In this document: piece after piece, positions 16,863 through 24,297 of the stretch | Layout: each line of letters starts with the position of its first letter | Numbering within the stretch: position 1 is the first letter of the stretch | Assembly (NCBI RefSeq): GCF_014467055.1 | Contig: NZ_CP060696.1 | Coordinates: forward strand, 434,001 to 498,000 | DNA length: 64,000 nucleotides | Direction: 5' to 3' | From: Caproicibacterium amylolyticum | Lineage (GTDB): Bacteria; Bacillota; Clostridia; Oscillospirales; Acutalibacteraceae | The notes under the pieces: generated by a model | Seen by the model: the letters and a program-made list of their open reading frames with translations, nothing else | Told to the model about the DNA's origin: nothing | Database searches by the model: none | Made by a program: the position numbers and the translations under genes

Positions 16863-18668
16863 GTGAAAAAATTTTTATCAGTTCTTTTAACCGGAACATT
16901 TTTGTTGAGCTTACCCACGCCTGCTTTTGCAGCACAGCCAAAATCAATGTTTCCCGCTGCACAAATGACTGCTGTGAAAACGGAAACATCTGACAGTACG
17001 GTTATACCGAACAGCAGCTCCGGCATTCCGGACTGGGCGCTTTATACCGCAGTCAAATCAACTGCTAAGGTAAGCGAAAACAAGGACTTGACAGTAGGCG
17101 ATGCGAAAAAAGTTACTTCACTTGAATTTTGTGATGGCCCACAGGTAAAATCACTCAAAGGAATTTCATTCTGTCCTAATTTACTATCCTTCAAAGACCA
17201 AACAATAGTGGATTCAACCGGAAATGTTCTGGAGGATTTAGGCGATATATCTGCTTTGCAGCAGCTGCAGACATTAGAAATTGATGGTTACCCAACATTG
17301 ATAACCACAAAGAATAAACTGAAAAATTTATCTCCACTTTCCGGTTTGACCAGTCTGCGCAGCCTGACGATTTCTTACGAGCCAATTACAGATATTTCTG
17401 TATTGAAAGAATTAAAAGGACTGGAAACACTGAAACTTGACAACTGCCATATCGGCGATTTGACTCCGCTGCAAAGTTTAACGAAGCTGCAGTCTCTTAA
17501 TATTAGCTGCAATCAAGTCAAAGACCTGACACCGCTAAAAAGTCTTGCGAATTTGAAAACGCTTGCGCTTTCCAGCAACAAATTTAACGATTTGGCTCCG
17601 CTTAAAAATTTGACTGAACTAACATCTTTGGCACTGAACAATAATGTACTGCAAAGTATTGAACCGCTGACAGCACTGACTAATCTGACAAAGCTGGATA
17701 TCGGCGGCGATTATTTGCTTGATTTTTCCCCGCTGGCAAAGCTTACGAAACTGCGCGAATTGTATGCGTCCTCAACTGGTATTACAAGTGCAGAAGAGCT
17801 TGCAAAACTGCCTGTGCTGGAAAAGCTATCACTTGATTGCAACAGCATAGACGATGCTGCACCGCTTGCGGGTATGATATCATTGAAAGAACTTGATCTT
17901 TCAAATAATAAACTAACAGATATTGCTTCGCTTGCAGCATTGAAAAAGACGCTGCAAAAACTGTCTGTAAACGGTAATAAAATTGACATTACGCCGGAAG
18001 AACTTGATACGATACTGCCCGATGCTATGAAAAAAAGCATGACTGATGCGGATTATAAAAAGCTGCTTACGGATATAGTGGGATCACAGATGGTCGAAAA
18101 AAATGTGCGCTTTTTTCCGGATTGGCTGGAAGACAGTTACGGACAAATCACTTCTGAATCCGTTGTTGATTTGCCTTTGGGCGCGACCAGAAAATTTGGC
18201 GTTTTGGCAAATGTAAAAATCAAGGGAGCAGCAAATCTGTGTACGGGAAACGGAACTGTGGCTGCGACCCGACTGTATAAAAAATGGGACGGCGAGGGCG
18301 GAAGCTACGGCCTGTATGGTTGCGGTAAGATTGGTCAAGTCACGGGCGTGTACATGAATGGTCAGAAGTTGTTTGCCGTGCGGCTGATTGCACCGCCGTT
18401 TACAAGTGACACAACCCAAGATGTGACCCGCCGTGTGGGGCAGAGATACACTTTCCGTGTGACGGTGCCTTATGGTGGTCAAGTGCCTTCTTTTACTGTG
18501 GGAAATGGCAGCCTGCTCTCCACATATGTTGCCGGTAAAGTGACGAAAAAAAAAGACAGTTCTAAAAACTATTTCTTTGGCTACCGCTGTTTAAAGCGAG
18601 GCCGAACCGGAGTTTATGTAACACTGGGCGGAAAAAACTACTGTGCTTTCTGCGCAAACGTTCAATAA
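16863..18668 (+). CDS. Secreted leucine-rich-repeat protein (internalin-type LRRs)
   Basis: This protein of about 601 residues has a signal peptide (FLSVLLTGTFLLSLPTPAFA, cleavage after AFA). From roughly residue 90 to 380 it carries repeats of 21-22 residues of the internalin pattern, such as LTPLQSLTKLQSLNISCNQV. The last 200 residues form an unrecognised domain with aromatic and glycine-rich strands and paired cysteines (YGLYGCGKIG, YCAFCANVQ). No LPXTG, transmembrane or choline-binding anchor is visible, so it is probably released or held non-covalently. The GTG at 16863 follows AAAGAGG. A binding or adhesion role is likely, but the ligand is unknown. Confidence 0.85.
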   Translation: MKKFLSVLLTGTFLLSLPTPAFAAQPKSMFPAAQMTAVKTETSDSTVIPNSSSGIPDWALYTAVKSTAKVSENKDLTVGDAKKVTSLEFCDGPQVKSLKGISFCPNLLSFKDQTIVDSTGNVLEDLGDISALQQLQTLEIDGYPTLITTKNKLKNLSPLSGLTSLRSLTISYEPITDISVLKELKGLETLKLDNCHIGDLTPLQSLTKLQSLNISCNQVKDLTPLKSLANLKTLALSSNKFNDLAPLKNLTELTSLALNNNVLQSIEPLTALTNLTKLDIGGDYLLDFSPLAKLTKLRELYASSTGITSAEELAKLPVLEKLSLDCNSIDDAAPLAGMISLKELDLSNNKLTDIASLAALKKTLQKLSVNGNKIDITPEELDTILPDAMKKSMTDADYKKLLTDIVGSQMVEKNVRFFPDWLEDSYGQITSESVVDLPLGATRKFGVLANVKIKGAANLCTGNGTVAATRLYKKWDGEGGSYGLYGCGKIGQVTGVYMNGQKLFAVRLIAPPFTSDTTQDVTRRVGQRYTFRVTVPYGGQVPSFTVGNGSLLSTYVAGKVTKKKDSSKNYFFGYRCLKRGRTGVYVTLGGKNYCAFCANVQ

Positions 18669-18958
18669 AAGTTTTATTTCACGGTCTTGCTCTTAATTTG
18701 AAAGAAAAAGTTGAGTACTGCGTCCAAAACGAAAGGAGCCGCGCTGGAAAACCGAATCAGCAGTTTCAGTCTGGACACCTAAAGAAGTTTGAAAACGGAA
18801 ATCTGATGGCTTGGTTTTCGGGGTTCAGGTCGAAATGAGCAGTCCAAAGTCAATAATGCAAAAACCGTTTTCTGACGGCATTATAGCGGACGAAAAATTA
18901 TGAGCAAACCCTTTTAATGGCCTGATTTGAGGAATGACAAAAAGCACGCGGGTGAAAA
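18669..18958 (+). other. Non-coding stretch between LRR gene and IS3 element
   Basis: About 290 bases contain no convincing gene. The only structure seen is the left half of a split terminator at 18939-18958. The sequence is A/G-rich with several short imperfect repeats of GAAA. Confidence 0.5.
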
Positions 18959-19019
18959 TGAACTGAACCCCATTTGTTAGACAAGTGATATACTTGTTTA
19001 AGGAATGGGGTGTTTTTAT

Positions 19020-19367
19020 ATGCCGAAAGGACAACGCAAGCATTTTTACAGTGGTGACTTCAAATTAGAAGTAATCGAAACCATGGAGCGAGAGCATTTA
19101 AGTTTGAGTGAAGCGGCTCGGAGGTTTAGGGTTCCAGATCATACAATTGTAGCGAGATGGGAACGCCACTATCTAACAGAAGGAAAACAAGGACTCTACA
19201 TTGAACGCCGAGGAAATCCGAAAGTGGCAAGAGAAACTAAAATGCCGGATGAAACGCGCAAGGACTTAATCGCAGAAATACAGCAGTTGCGAATGGAGAA
19301 TGAATATCTAAAAAAATTGAATGCCTTGGTCTTGAAAGAGGAACAGCAAAACAAAAAGCACAAATAA
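19020..19367 (+). CDS. IS3-family transposase OrfA (helix-turn-helix)
   Basis: This 115-residue protein has the N-terminal helix-turn-helix of IS3 OrfA (LSLSEAARRFRVPDHTIVAR), then a second basic helix and a C-terminal leucine-zipper-like helix (IQQLRMENEYLKKLNALVLK) that mediates multimerisation. The ATG follows GGAATGGGGTG. The sequence CAAAAAG at 19352-19358 near its end is a likely -1 slippage site that fuses OrfA to OrfB to make the active transposase. Confidence 0.92.
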   Translation: MPKGQRKHFYSGDFKLEVIETMEREHLSLSEAARRFRVPDHTIVARWERHYLTEGKQGLYIERRGNPKVARETKMPDETRKDLIAEIQQLRMENEYLKKLNALVLKEEQQNKKHK

Positions 19368-20209
19368 TTCAGGAATTAAGGCAGACATATCCAATAGGTA
19401 AGCTGCTGCAATTTGCAGGTATTCCTCGCAGCACCTTCTACTACTATTTGCACCAGTCGAAGCAGCCATCTCGGTACAACCGGGTGAAAGAAGAAATACA
19501 ACGCATTTATACGGAGAACCATGGCCGTTACGGTTACCGCAGAATTACCTTAGCCTTAGGCAAGGCAGGAATTGCAATAAACCACAAGACAACGCTAAAA
19601 CTCATGCGTCAAATGGGGTTGTTCTGTCGTGTCCGTATGAAGCGTTACAACTCTTACAAAGGTGAGGTTGGCAACATTGCCCCCAATCTGTTGGAGCGCC
19701 AGTTTACGGCACCGGCGCCGAACTGCAAATGGATCACTGATGTGACCGAGTTCAAGATTGACGGGAAGAAGCTTTATCTGTCGCCCATTTTGGATTTGTA
19801 TAACCGCGAAATCGTCAGCTACTCGATTAGTGAGCATCCCGACTTTGCTATGATTTCCGAAATGCTTTCGAAAGCATTTCAGAAACTGCCGGATAAAGCA
19901 GAAAATTTGATCCTTCACTCTGACCAAGGCTGGCTCTACCAAATTAAGCCCTACCAACGAATACTACAAGGCAAAGGTATTTCACAAAGTATGTCCCGCA
20001 AGGCAACTTGCCTTGATAATGCTGTTGCTGAAAACTTCTTTGGCATTCTCAAAACGGAACTTCTCTACTTGCAGAAATTTGATTCCATGGAGCAATTCAA
20101 GGCCGCTTTGATTGAGTATCTCGATTATTACAACAATCGCCGCATCAAGGCAAAACTAAACGGCCTGAGTCCTGTGGAGTACAGAATTCAGACCGTTCAG
20201 GTTGCTTAA
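19358..20209 (+). CDS. IS3-family transposase OrfB (DDE integrase), by -1 frameshift
   Basis: The reading frame begins in the slippage region with AQIIQELRQTYPIGKLLQFA and continues through the IS3 HTH_21 segment (RYGYRRITLALGKAGI) into an rve integrase core. The DDE residues lie in WITDVTEF, LHSDQGWLYQ and CLDNAVAENFFGILKTE. It has no good independent start upstream of the TTG at 19448, so it is probably made only as the OrfAB fusion. It catalyses copy-out/paste-in transposition through a circular intermediate, as in other IS3 elements. No stop or frameshift damage is seen. Confidence 0.92.
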   Translation, partial: AQIIQELRQTYPIGKLLQFAGIPRSTFYYYLHQSKQPSRYNRVKEEIQRIYTENHGRYGYRRITLALGKAGIAINHKTTLKLMRQMGLFCRVRMKRYNSYKGEVGNIAPNLLERQFTAPAPNCKWITDVTEFKIDGKKLYLSPILDLYNREIVSYSISEHPDFAMISEMLSKAFQKLPDKAENLILHSDQGWLYQIKPYQRILQGKGISQSMSRKATCLDNAVAENFFGILKTELLYLQKFDSMEQFKAALIEYLDYYNNRRIKAKLNGLSPVEYRIQTVQVA

Positions 20210-20280
20210 TTCAAATTTTGTCTAACTTTTGGGGTTCACTTCAAAATCATCCGCGTGCTTTTTTGCGATTTTTTCTGTTA

Positions 20281-20490
20281 TCATTCGACTCCTGATAATA
20301 GTTCATCCCATGATGACAGATGGTAAATTCGTTTCAGCTTGGCTAATGTGTGCAGGTTGGGTGTAATTCTGCCACTCTCCATGTATGCAACTGTTGAGCG
20401 ATCCAAATTCAAACTGTCGGCAAGCTGCTGCTGGGTAAGGCTGTGTTCCAAACGCAGGTGGCGCAAGTGACTGCAAAGGGACTGATTCAT
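20281..20490 (-). CDS. Small XRE-family helix-turn-helix regulator
   Basis: This 69-residue protein is almost entirely one Cro/CI-type domain: LRLEHSLTQQQLADSLNLDR supplies helices 2 and 3, and STVAYMESGRITPNLHTLAKL completes the fold. Such single-domain proteins act as dimeric repressors in mobile elements and toxin-antitoxin modules. It starts 34 bases after the stop of a ribbon-helix-helix gene on the same strand, so the two likely form an operon. The IS3 element interrupts its downstream terminator. Confidence 0.88.
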   Translation of the reverse strand: MNQSLCSHLRHLRLEHSLTQQQLADSLNLDRSTVAYMESGRITPNLHTLAKLKRIYHLSSWDELLSGVE

Positions 20491-20524
20491 GTTTATCGCG
20501 ACCTTTTTGTTTCATAATAAAGAT

Positions 20525-20692
20525 TCACTTAGTGCTCGTTCCTTTTTTCCGCGCAATAAGTCCGCGAGAAATCAGGTCACGAATCATTTCATTATGTGTG
20601 TTTTTACAATATTTTTCCTTTTTTGCGGTATTCAACTGAATTTCTAAATCGGGTGTGACCGAGATTGTAAAATGTTTCAGTTCTGTTGACAT
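20525..20692 (-). CDS. Ribbon-helix-helix DNA-binding protein (55 aa)
   Basis: This short gene has a near-perfect ribosome site (AAGGAGGTAACC before ATG). The product starts MSTELKHFTISVTPDLEIQL, with the beta-strand FTISV and two helices ending in HNEMIRDLISRGL, as in Arc/CopG-type proteins. The C-terminus is basic (ARKKGTSTK). It is transcribed from a consensus promoter that carries CACTG operator repeats and diverges from a second ribbon-helix-helix gene. It is likely an autorepressor of the divergent pair. Confidence 0.8.
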   Translation of the reverse strand: MSTELKHFTISVTPDLEIQLNTAKKEKYCKNTHNEMIRDLISRGLIARKKGTSTK

Positions 20693-20705
20693 GGTTACCT
20701 CCTTG

Positions 20706-20723
20706 TCACTGGTGGTTCAGTGA
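20706..20723. promoter_or_regulatory. Operator O1 (CACTG inverted repeat)
   Basis: TCACTGGTGGTTCAGTGA is an inverted repeat of the TCACTG/CAGTGA half-site. It lies downstream of the leftward -10 box, where a bound protein would block the 20525-20692 gene. Confidence 0.75.
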
Positions 20724-20735
20724 ATCTATAATTCT

Positions 20736-20764
20736 ATTATATTGGTTCACTGGTTCACTGTCAA
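20736..20764 (-). promoter_or_regulatory. Leftward consensus promoter with operator O2 in its spacer
   Basis: On the minus strand TTGACA (20764-20759) and TATAAT (20741-20736) have a 17-base spacer. That spacer contains two direct TTCACTGG-type half-sites at 20744-20760. Confidence 0.85.
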
Positions 20765-20788
20765 CAGCTTTTTGCACATCCGATATTC

Positions 20789-20817
20789 TTTACATCACTG
20801 GTGCAGTGATGTATAAT
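20789..20817 (+). promoter_or_regulatory. Rightward promoter with palindromic operator O3 in its spacer
   Basis: TTTACA (20789-20794) and TATAAT (20812-20817) are 17 bases apart. The spacer holds ATCACTGGTGCAGTGAT (20794-20810), a near-perfect palindrome, so repressor binding would exclude RNA polymerase. Confidence 0.87.
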
Positions 20818-20834
20818 CATAACGAGGTGATAAT

Positions 20835-21011
20835 ATGGCTACTGAGAAGTCACGTTACACAGTGTCTGTGGATAACGATATGTTTCAACAAATTGAAAAT
20901 TTTCGGTTTGAGCATCGCTTTCAAACCCGTTCGGAGGCAACGGTGGAGCTCATTCGCCGTGGTTTAGAAACACTGAAGGACGAAAAAGCGGATGAAAAAT
21001 CCAAAGTGTGA
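20835..21011 (+). CDS. Ribbon-helix-helix DNA-binding protein (58 aa)
   Basis: The gene starts ATG after ACGAGGTG and encodes a 58-residue protein, MATEKSRYTVSVDNDMFQQI onward, with the strand RYTVSV and helices ending TRSEATVELIRRGLETL. This matches the MetJ/Arc/CopG fold and resembles the divergent 55-residue protein in layout. Its charged tail is Lys/Asp/Glu rich. The two small proteins share one operator region, which suggests mutual or joint control. No toxin or replication gene is adjacent, so the target process is unknown. Confidence 0.8.
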   Translation: MATEKSRYTVSVDNDMFQQIENFRFEHRFQTRSEATVELIRRGLETLKDEKADEKSKV

Positions 21012-21062
21012 GGAAGTATTTTTGCTCCCTGCAAATGAAATATAACTTGTGGTTGTAGACAG

Positions 21063-21100
21063 AAAAAGAGCGTGCAGGTGGTTCACCTGCACGCTCTTTT
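21063..21100. terminator. Bidirectional terminator
   Basis: AAAAGAGCGTGCAGGTG pairs with CACCTGCACGCTCTTTT around a short loop. It ends the ribbon-helix-helix gene and possibly also the convergent ferritin transcript. Confidence 0.9.
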
Positions 21101-21249
21101 AGTATTTATGAAATAACAAAACATTTGGTAGGAATGGGATGATTCAGCAGACTTGTTCAAATCTGAGGATGTTTGCTTTCATCATGATTGAGTATCTAAG
21201 AAACTGTTTCAGCGACAGAGTTTGGGTAGTGAAAGGCAAATTTGGAGTT

Positions 21250-21762
21250 TCAAATTACCAAGGTTGCTGGAGTGTAAACTCTGGTTGCAAGTTCTGCATC
21301 CAACAAATACAGCCCCTTTGCGTCCTTTCCAAACAGGTCATATCTTTTTAGAACAGCCTCGGTGTTCTTTTCTTCCTCACCCTGCTCTTTTACAAACCAG
21401 TCGAGAAACTGCATAGTGCGAAAATCCTTTTGCTCATAAGCAACTGCATAAATGTTATTAATGGATGCAGTCACTTTCTTTTCGTGTTCAAAAGCAGCAT
21501 TTACAGGTTCCCGAAAATCTTTAAAAACAAAGTGCTGAGCCTGCACATCCTGTAGAGTAACCTTTTCGCTGTTGTTAAGCAGATATTTTATGAACAACAT
21601 AGCATGATCGCGTTCTTCCTGTGTTTGAACATTAAACCAGTTTCCAAAACCATCTAAATTTTTATCTGTATAATAGCTGTAAATATCAAGATAAAAATAA
21701 GCGGAATACCATTCCATATTGATTTGATTATTTAACAATGATACCAGTTTTTTGTCAAGCAT
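21250..21762 (-). CDS. Ferritin
   Basis: This 170-residue four-helix protein begins with the ferritin helix A (LLNNQINMEWYSAYFYLDIY), followed by helix B with QEERDHAMLFIKYLL, giving the E..Y and ExxH iron ligands of the ferroxidase centre. A later EQGEEEKNTEAVLKR supplies the remaining glutamates. It should assemble as a 24-mer cage that stores iron in the cytoplasm and limits Fenton chemistry. AAAGGAG precedes the ATG. The superoxide reductase gene lies upstream on the same strand, which fits a joint iron/oxygen response. Confidence 0.94.
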   Translation of the reverse strand: MLDKKLVSLLNNQINMEWYSAYFYLDIYSYYTDKNLDGFGNWFNVQTQEERDHAMLFIKYLLNNSEKVTLQDVQAQHFVFKDFREPVNAAFEHEKKVTASINNIYAVAYEQKDFRTMQFLDWFVKEQGEEEKNTEAVLKRYDLFGKDAKGLYLLDAELATRVYTPATLVI

Positions 21763-21844
21763 TGTATGCTATCTCCTTTGTTCGCAGTAAATGAATCATT
21801 TTAAGGGAAATATGCTGCTCTATCATCAGTCATTCAAGTTTACT

Positions 21845-22219
21845 TCAGAAATCTGTTTTCCACAGACCATGCAGGTTGCAGTATGCATATACCGTACCTG
21901 ATTCTGCTTGTGCAAATTCTGCTTTCGGTTCTTCACCCGGTTTTAAGAATTTAAACTCAACCTTGTCGTCAGCAACAAGCGCAATCCACTCAATTCGGTG
22001 CTCCGGCAACATAGGATGCAGTGTGGAACCGACCGCCACTTTGATTTTGCCATCTTCTCTGGTTACAACCGGAACATGCTTTTCTTGGGCGGCGTCAGTT
22101 GAATTTGCGTTAAGTTTTGTCATTGCCTGCCCACAGCAGGTAAGTGTGCCGCCTCCGGCTTCAATCAAAGCGACAATATTCCCACACTTTTCACAACGAT
22201 AGAAATTAAAAATTGACAT
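21845..22219 (-). CDS. dfx: Desulfoferrodoxin (superoxide reductase)
   Basis: This 124-residue protein carries both iron centres of a 2Fe superoxide reductase. Centre I is the desulforedoxin-type site C9, C12, C28, C29. Centre II is H48, H68, H74, C114 and H117, with the catalytic E46-K47 pair before H48. It reduces superoxide to peroxide in the cytoplasm of anaerobes without releasing oxygen. The ATG at 22219 is chosen because AAGGAG is 8 bases upstream, whereas the earlier TTG is too close. A Fur-type box lies about 170 bases upstream. Ferritin follows on the same strand. Confidence 0.95.
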   Translation of the reverse strand: MSIFNFYRCEKCGNIVALIEAGGGTLTCCGQAMTKLNANSTDAAQEKHVPVVTREDGKIKVAVGSTLHPMLPEHRIEWIALVADDKVEFKFLKPGEEPKAEFAQAESGTVYAYCNLHGLWKTDF

Positions 22220-22385
22220 TTCCAAGACTCCTTTTTATTATATATTTTTGTTACAAACAGACAAATGAAAGTTATGCAGCTAATCATTCTTACAAAAGAA
22301 CATTTCCCAACACTGGGGACACGCTATTTCTCACTGCATTTTCAGAGCTTTGCTTTTGAAATTCAGTGCAAAAGTTACTAAATAA

Positions 22386-22400
22386 TGATAACTATTATCA
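22386..22400. promoter_or_regulatory. Fur/PerR-type box upstream of desulfoferrodoxin
   Basis: TGATAACTATTATCA is a 7-1-7 inverted repeat with one mismatch to the classical Fur motif TGATAATNATTATCA. On the minus strand it lies between a TTGCAA -35 candidate and a weak -10. It would make superoxide reductase, and perhaps ferritin, responsive to iron or peroxide. Confidence 0.72.
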
Positions 22401-22465
22401 CTTGCAAGCTTATAATAACACTACTAATGCCATTTGTAAATACTTTTTTTAAAAAGTTTAAATTG

Positions 22466-22546
22466 TCAAGTCAAGTGCGCCAGTTCTTGTAGAAAAACTT
22501 GTATACGAGATTCCCAGCCAAGACATTTACGAGGTCTCAAATTGAT
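22466..22546 (-). pseudogene. C-terminal remnant of an IS30-family transposase
   Basis: On the minus strand the 26 codons before a TGA read NLRPRKCLGWESRIQVFLQE and end ELAHLT. The NxRPRKCLGW motif is the hallmark of the IS30 transposase C-terminus. Nothing upstream on that strand continues the protein, so only the tail survives. Confidence 0.8.
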
Positions 22547-22876
22547 GGAGAAATAAGTTGTGTGCTAATTCTTTGCGCTGCATACGTCCCTCTTTTGGTG
22601 AAACATTGGATGGTGACTTATCTTGCAAAATTTCAAATCATTACCGACTTGCAGAAAACAAGAGATGAGTTGATGCTGGAGTGTGCAGTGTGTATACCGA
22701 GCAAACGGAGCGGAATCTGAGGAACAGCGCACGGCATTTTGGACTTTTGTAAAAAATCTGCATATGGAACAGGATAATGAAAACATGGTGCTAGGCAAAT
22801 TCTTAATGAAATAACTTATGGCAGAGCAGAAAAGCACCTCATGCTGGACGATACCATTACCTTTTGTGTCTGCGCG
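22547..22876 (+). other. Eroded region without an intact gene
   Basis: About 330 bases follow the IS30 tail. A short open stretch on the plus strand at about 22690-22815 (ending FVKNLHMEQDNENMVLGKF) appears to continue in another frame with ITYGRAEKHLMLDD, as if a small gene had been frameshifted. I do not recognise it, and there is no ribosome site. Confidence 0.3.
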
Positions 22877-23878
22877 TCAACGGTCTGGCGGCAGAGAAGA
22901 AACTGATTCGCGCTCAATTAGCTGAACGTCCAGAATAATGTTTTCAGCAGGTGCTTTTGCGTTTGCAATATGACGAAAAAGTAAATCAACTGCGGTTTCG
23001 GCTTTCAGGTGAATATCCTGCCGGATGGTGGTTAATGATGGCGTAATGTAAGAAGATGTTGGTAAATCATCGAATCCAATAATTGAACAATCCTGCGGAA
23101 CCCGAAAACCAAGCTCATGCAGCTGCCGCATTAAGGTAATGGCCAGTCTGTCGGCTGAGGCAAAGAACGCAGTCACAGGGTGGCTGCCTGAACATAGTGT
23201 TTTCAACGCTGGCAGCGTGGGTGCGTCCGGCAGCACCTGCTCTGCTGACAGACGATATCCGGCTTCCGTGCAGACGCTTGCGAAGCCTTTTAACCTTTGG
23301 CGAACAACTCCGCTGATGTCGGTTGAGCTTCCGACAAAGGCCAAATTTGTGTGCCCCTTTTTCAGAAGATAACGTGCGGCCATTACGCCCCCCTTGAAAT
23401 CATCCAGTCCGACATTTGTAATTTGCCGGATGGGGCTGTAGCAGTCTGTGAAAATCAGCGGGATTTTGTTGTCTGACTGTATCTTTTCCAAATTTTCATC
23501 AAATGTTCCGAGGAAGATGGCACCGTCCACGTTCCACGCGTGAAGCTTTTTGGTAATGCCCTGATATTCGGAAGCAAAGTAGAGCATCGGCGAATACCCA
23601 TGTTTTTGTATCAACGAGCCGATTTGCCCAATCATGGATGCATTGTAAGGGTACTCTAAAATATCACCGTCACCCTGTGCGACAATCGCAATAATTTTCG
23701 AAGAACGCGAGGATAAGCTTCTGGCCGACTGGCTGGGAACATATCCCCGCTTCTCTATAATTTTTTGTATTTTTTGAATATTGGCATCGGATACTTTTGA
23801 AAGCTGTCCGTTTACAACGCGCGAAACTGTCATAACGCTGACGCCGGCTTCCGCGGCAATGTCCTTCAGTGTAACCAT
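22877..23878 (-). CDS. LacI-family transcriptional repressor
   Basis: This 333-residue regulator has an N-terminal LacI helix-turn-helix (VTLKDIAAEAGVSVMTVSRV), a hinge helix with SARSLSSRSS, and a periplasmic-binding-protein-like sensor domain ending IIGFDDLPTSSYITPSLTTI. It is complete and starts ATG after TAGGAG. It diverges from importer 2 and its GH31 enzyme, and an 18-base palindrome lies in the importer promoter. It probably represses that operon until an imported sugar or its product binds. Confidence 0.93.
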   Translation of the reverse strand: MVTLKDIAAEAGVSVMTVSRVVNGQLSKVSDANIQKIQKIIEKRGYVPSQSARSLSSRSSKIIAIVAQGDGDILEYPYNASMIGQIGSLIQKHGYSPMLYFASEYQGITKKLHAWNVDGAIFLGTFDENLEKIQSDNKIPLIFTDCYSPIRQITNVGLDDFKGGVMAARYLLKKGHTNLAFVGSSTDISGVVRQRLKGFASVCTEAGYRLSAEQVLPDAPTLPALKTLCSGSHPVTAFFASADRLAITLMRQLHELGFRVPQDCSIIGFDDLPTSSYITPSLTTIRQDIHLKAETAVDLLFRHIANAKAPAENIILDVQLIERESVSSLPPDR

Positions 23879-24038
23879 AAATAAACTCCTATATTTGTGT
23901 TAGATGCTGTGTTAAAATCAAGTGTTAATTAACAGTAATACTAAGAACAGTGTAATACAAATAGGATTTTGATGCAAGATATAAAATTAAATTGTGAATA
24001 ATTACAATGATATTTCGAGAAAATTGTGCAGTATTTAT

Positions 24039-24067
24039 TTGACTTTCATGATCAAAAAGATTATTCT
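24039..24067 (+). promoter_or_regulatory. Promoter of importer 2 operon
   Basis: TTGACT (24039-24044) and TATTCT (24062-24067) are spaced by 17 bases. A palindromic operator starts 7 bases downstream. Confidence 0.65.
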
Positions 24068-24073
24068 AGAAAA

Positions 24074-24091
24074 TGTGATAACGTTAACACA
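24074..24091. promoter_or_regulatory. LacI-type operator
   Basis: TGTGATAACGTTAACACA is an 18-base palindrome with a central CG and one mismatched pair, as usual for LacI-family sites. It overlaps the expected transcription start of the importer 2 operon. Confidence 0.75.
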
Positions 24092-24297
24092 AACAACAAT
24101 AGCAACTATTCCTTTGAAAATCAATTACAATCTGGCGATAATTTACAAAATGTAGGAGCAAATTCAAATAAATCGTGATTGATGTAAAAACTTTAATGAG
24201 GAAATTTGTGTTAACGAAAACATTTGGGGAATGGAGGAATCACATTGTTTAAAGTATTGGACAGAAAAGCACATTGTTATAGGCAGGGGGTGTGCAT

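Larger units (their letters stand above)
18959..20243 (+). mobile_element. IS3-family (IS150-like) insertion sequence, 1285 bp
   Basis: The ends are imperfect inverted repeats: TGAACTGAACCCCA at the left, and at the right the complement of TGAAGTGAACCCCA, with GTTAGACA also shared further in. AAA flanks both ends (18956-18958 and 20244-20246), fitting a 3-bp target duplication. It carries orfA and orfB with a frameshift signal. Both frames are intact, so the element looks complete and recent. Confidence 0.92.
18939..20264. terminator. Bidirectional terminator split by the IS3 element
   Basis: Left arm AAAAAGCACGCGGGTGA (18939-18955) and right arm TCATCCGCGTGCTTTTTT (20247-20264) are complementary across the insertion, with one G-T wobble. 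Removing the IS and one copy of the AAA duplication restores a textbook hairpin with an AAA loop. It originally separated the LRR gene from the convergent XRE gene. Confidence 0.85.
23879..24297. other. Divergent control region between LacI gene and importer 2
   Basis: This 419-base gap is A/T rich and contains no gene. Besides the promoter and operator listed separately, GTGTTAAC-like half-sites recur at 23923-23936 (with TTAATTAA) and at 24207-24216, and both resemble the main operator. They may be secondary repressor sites. Confidence 0.6.
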
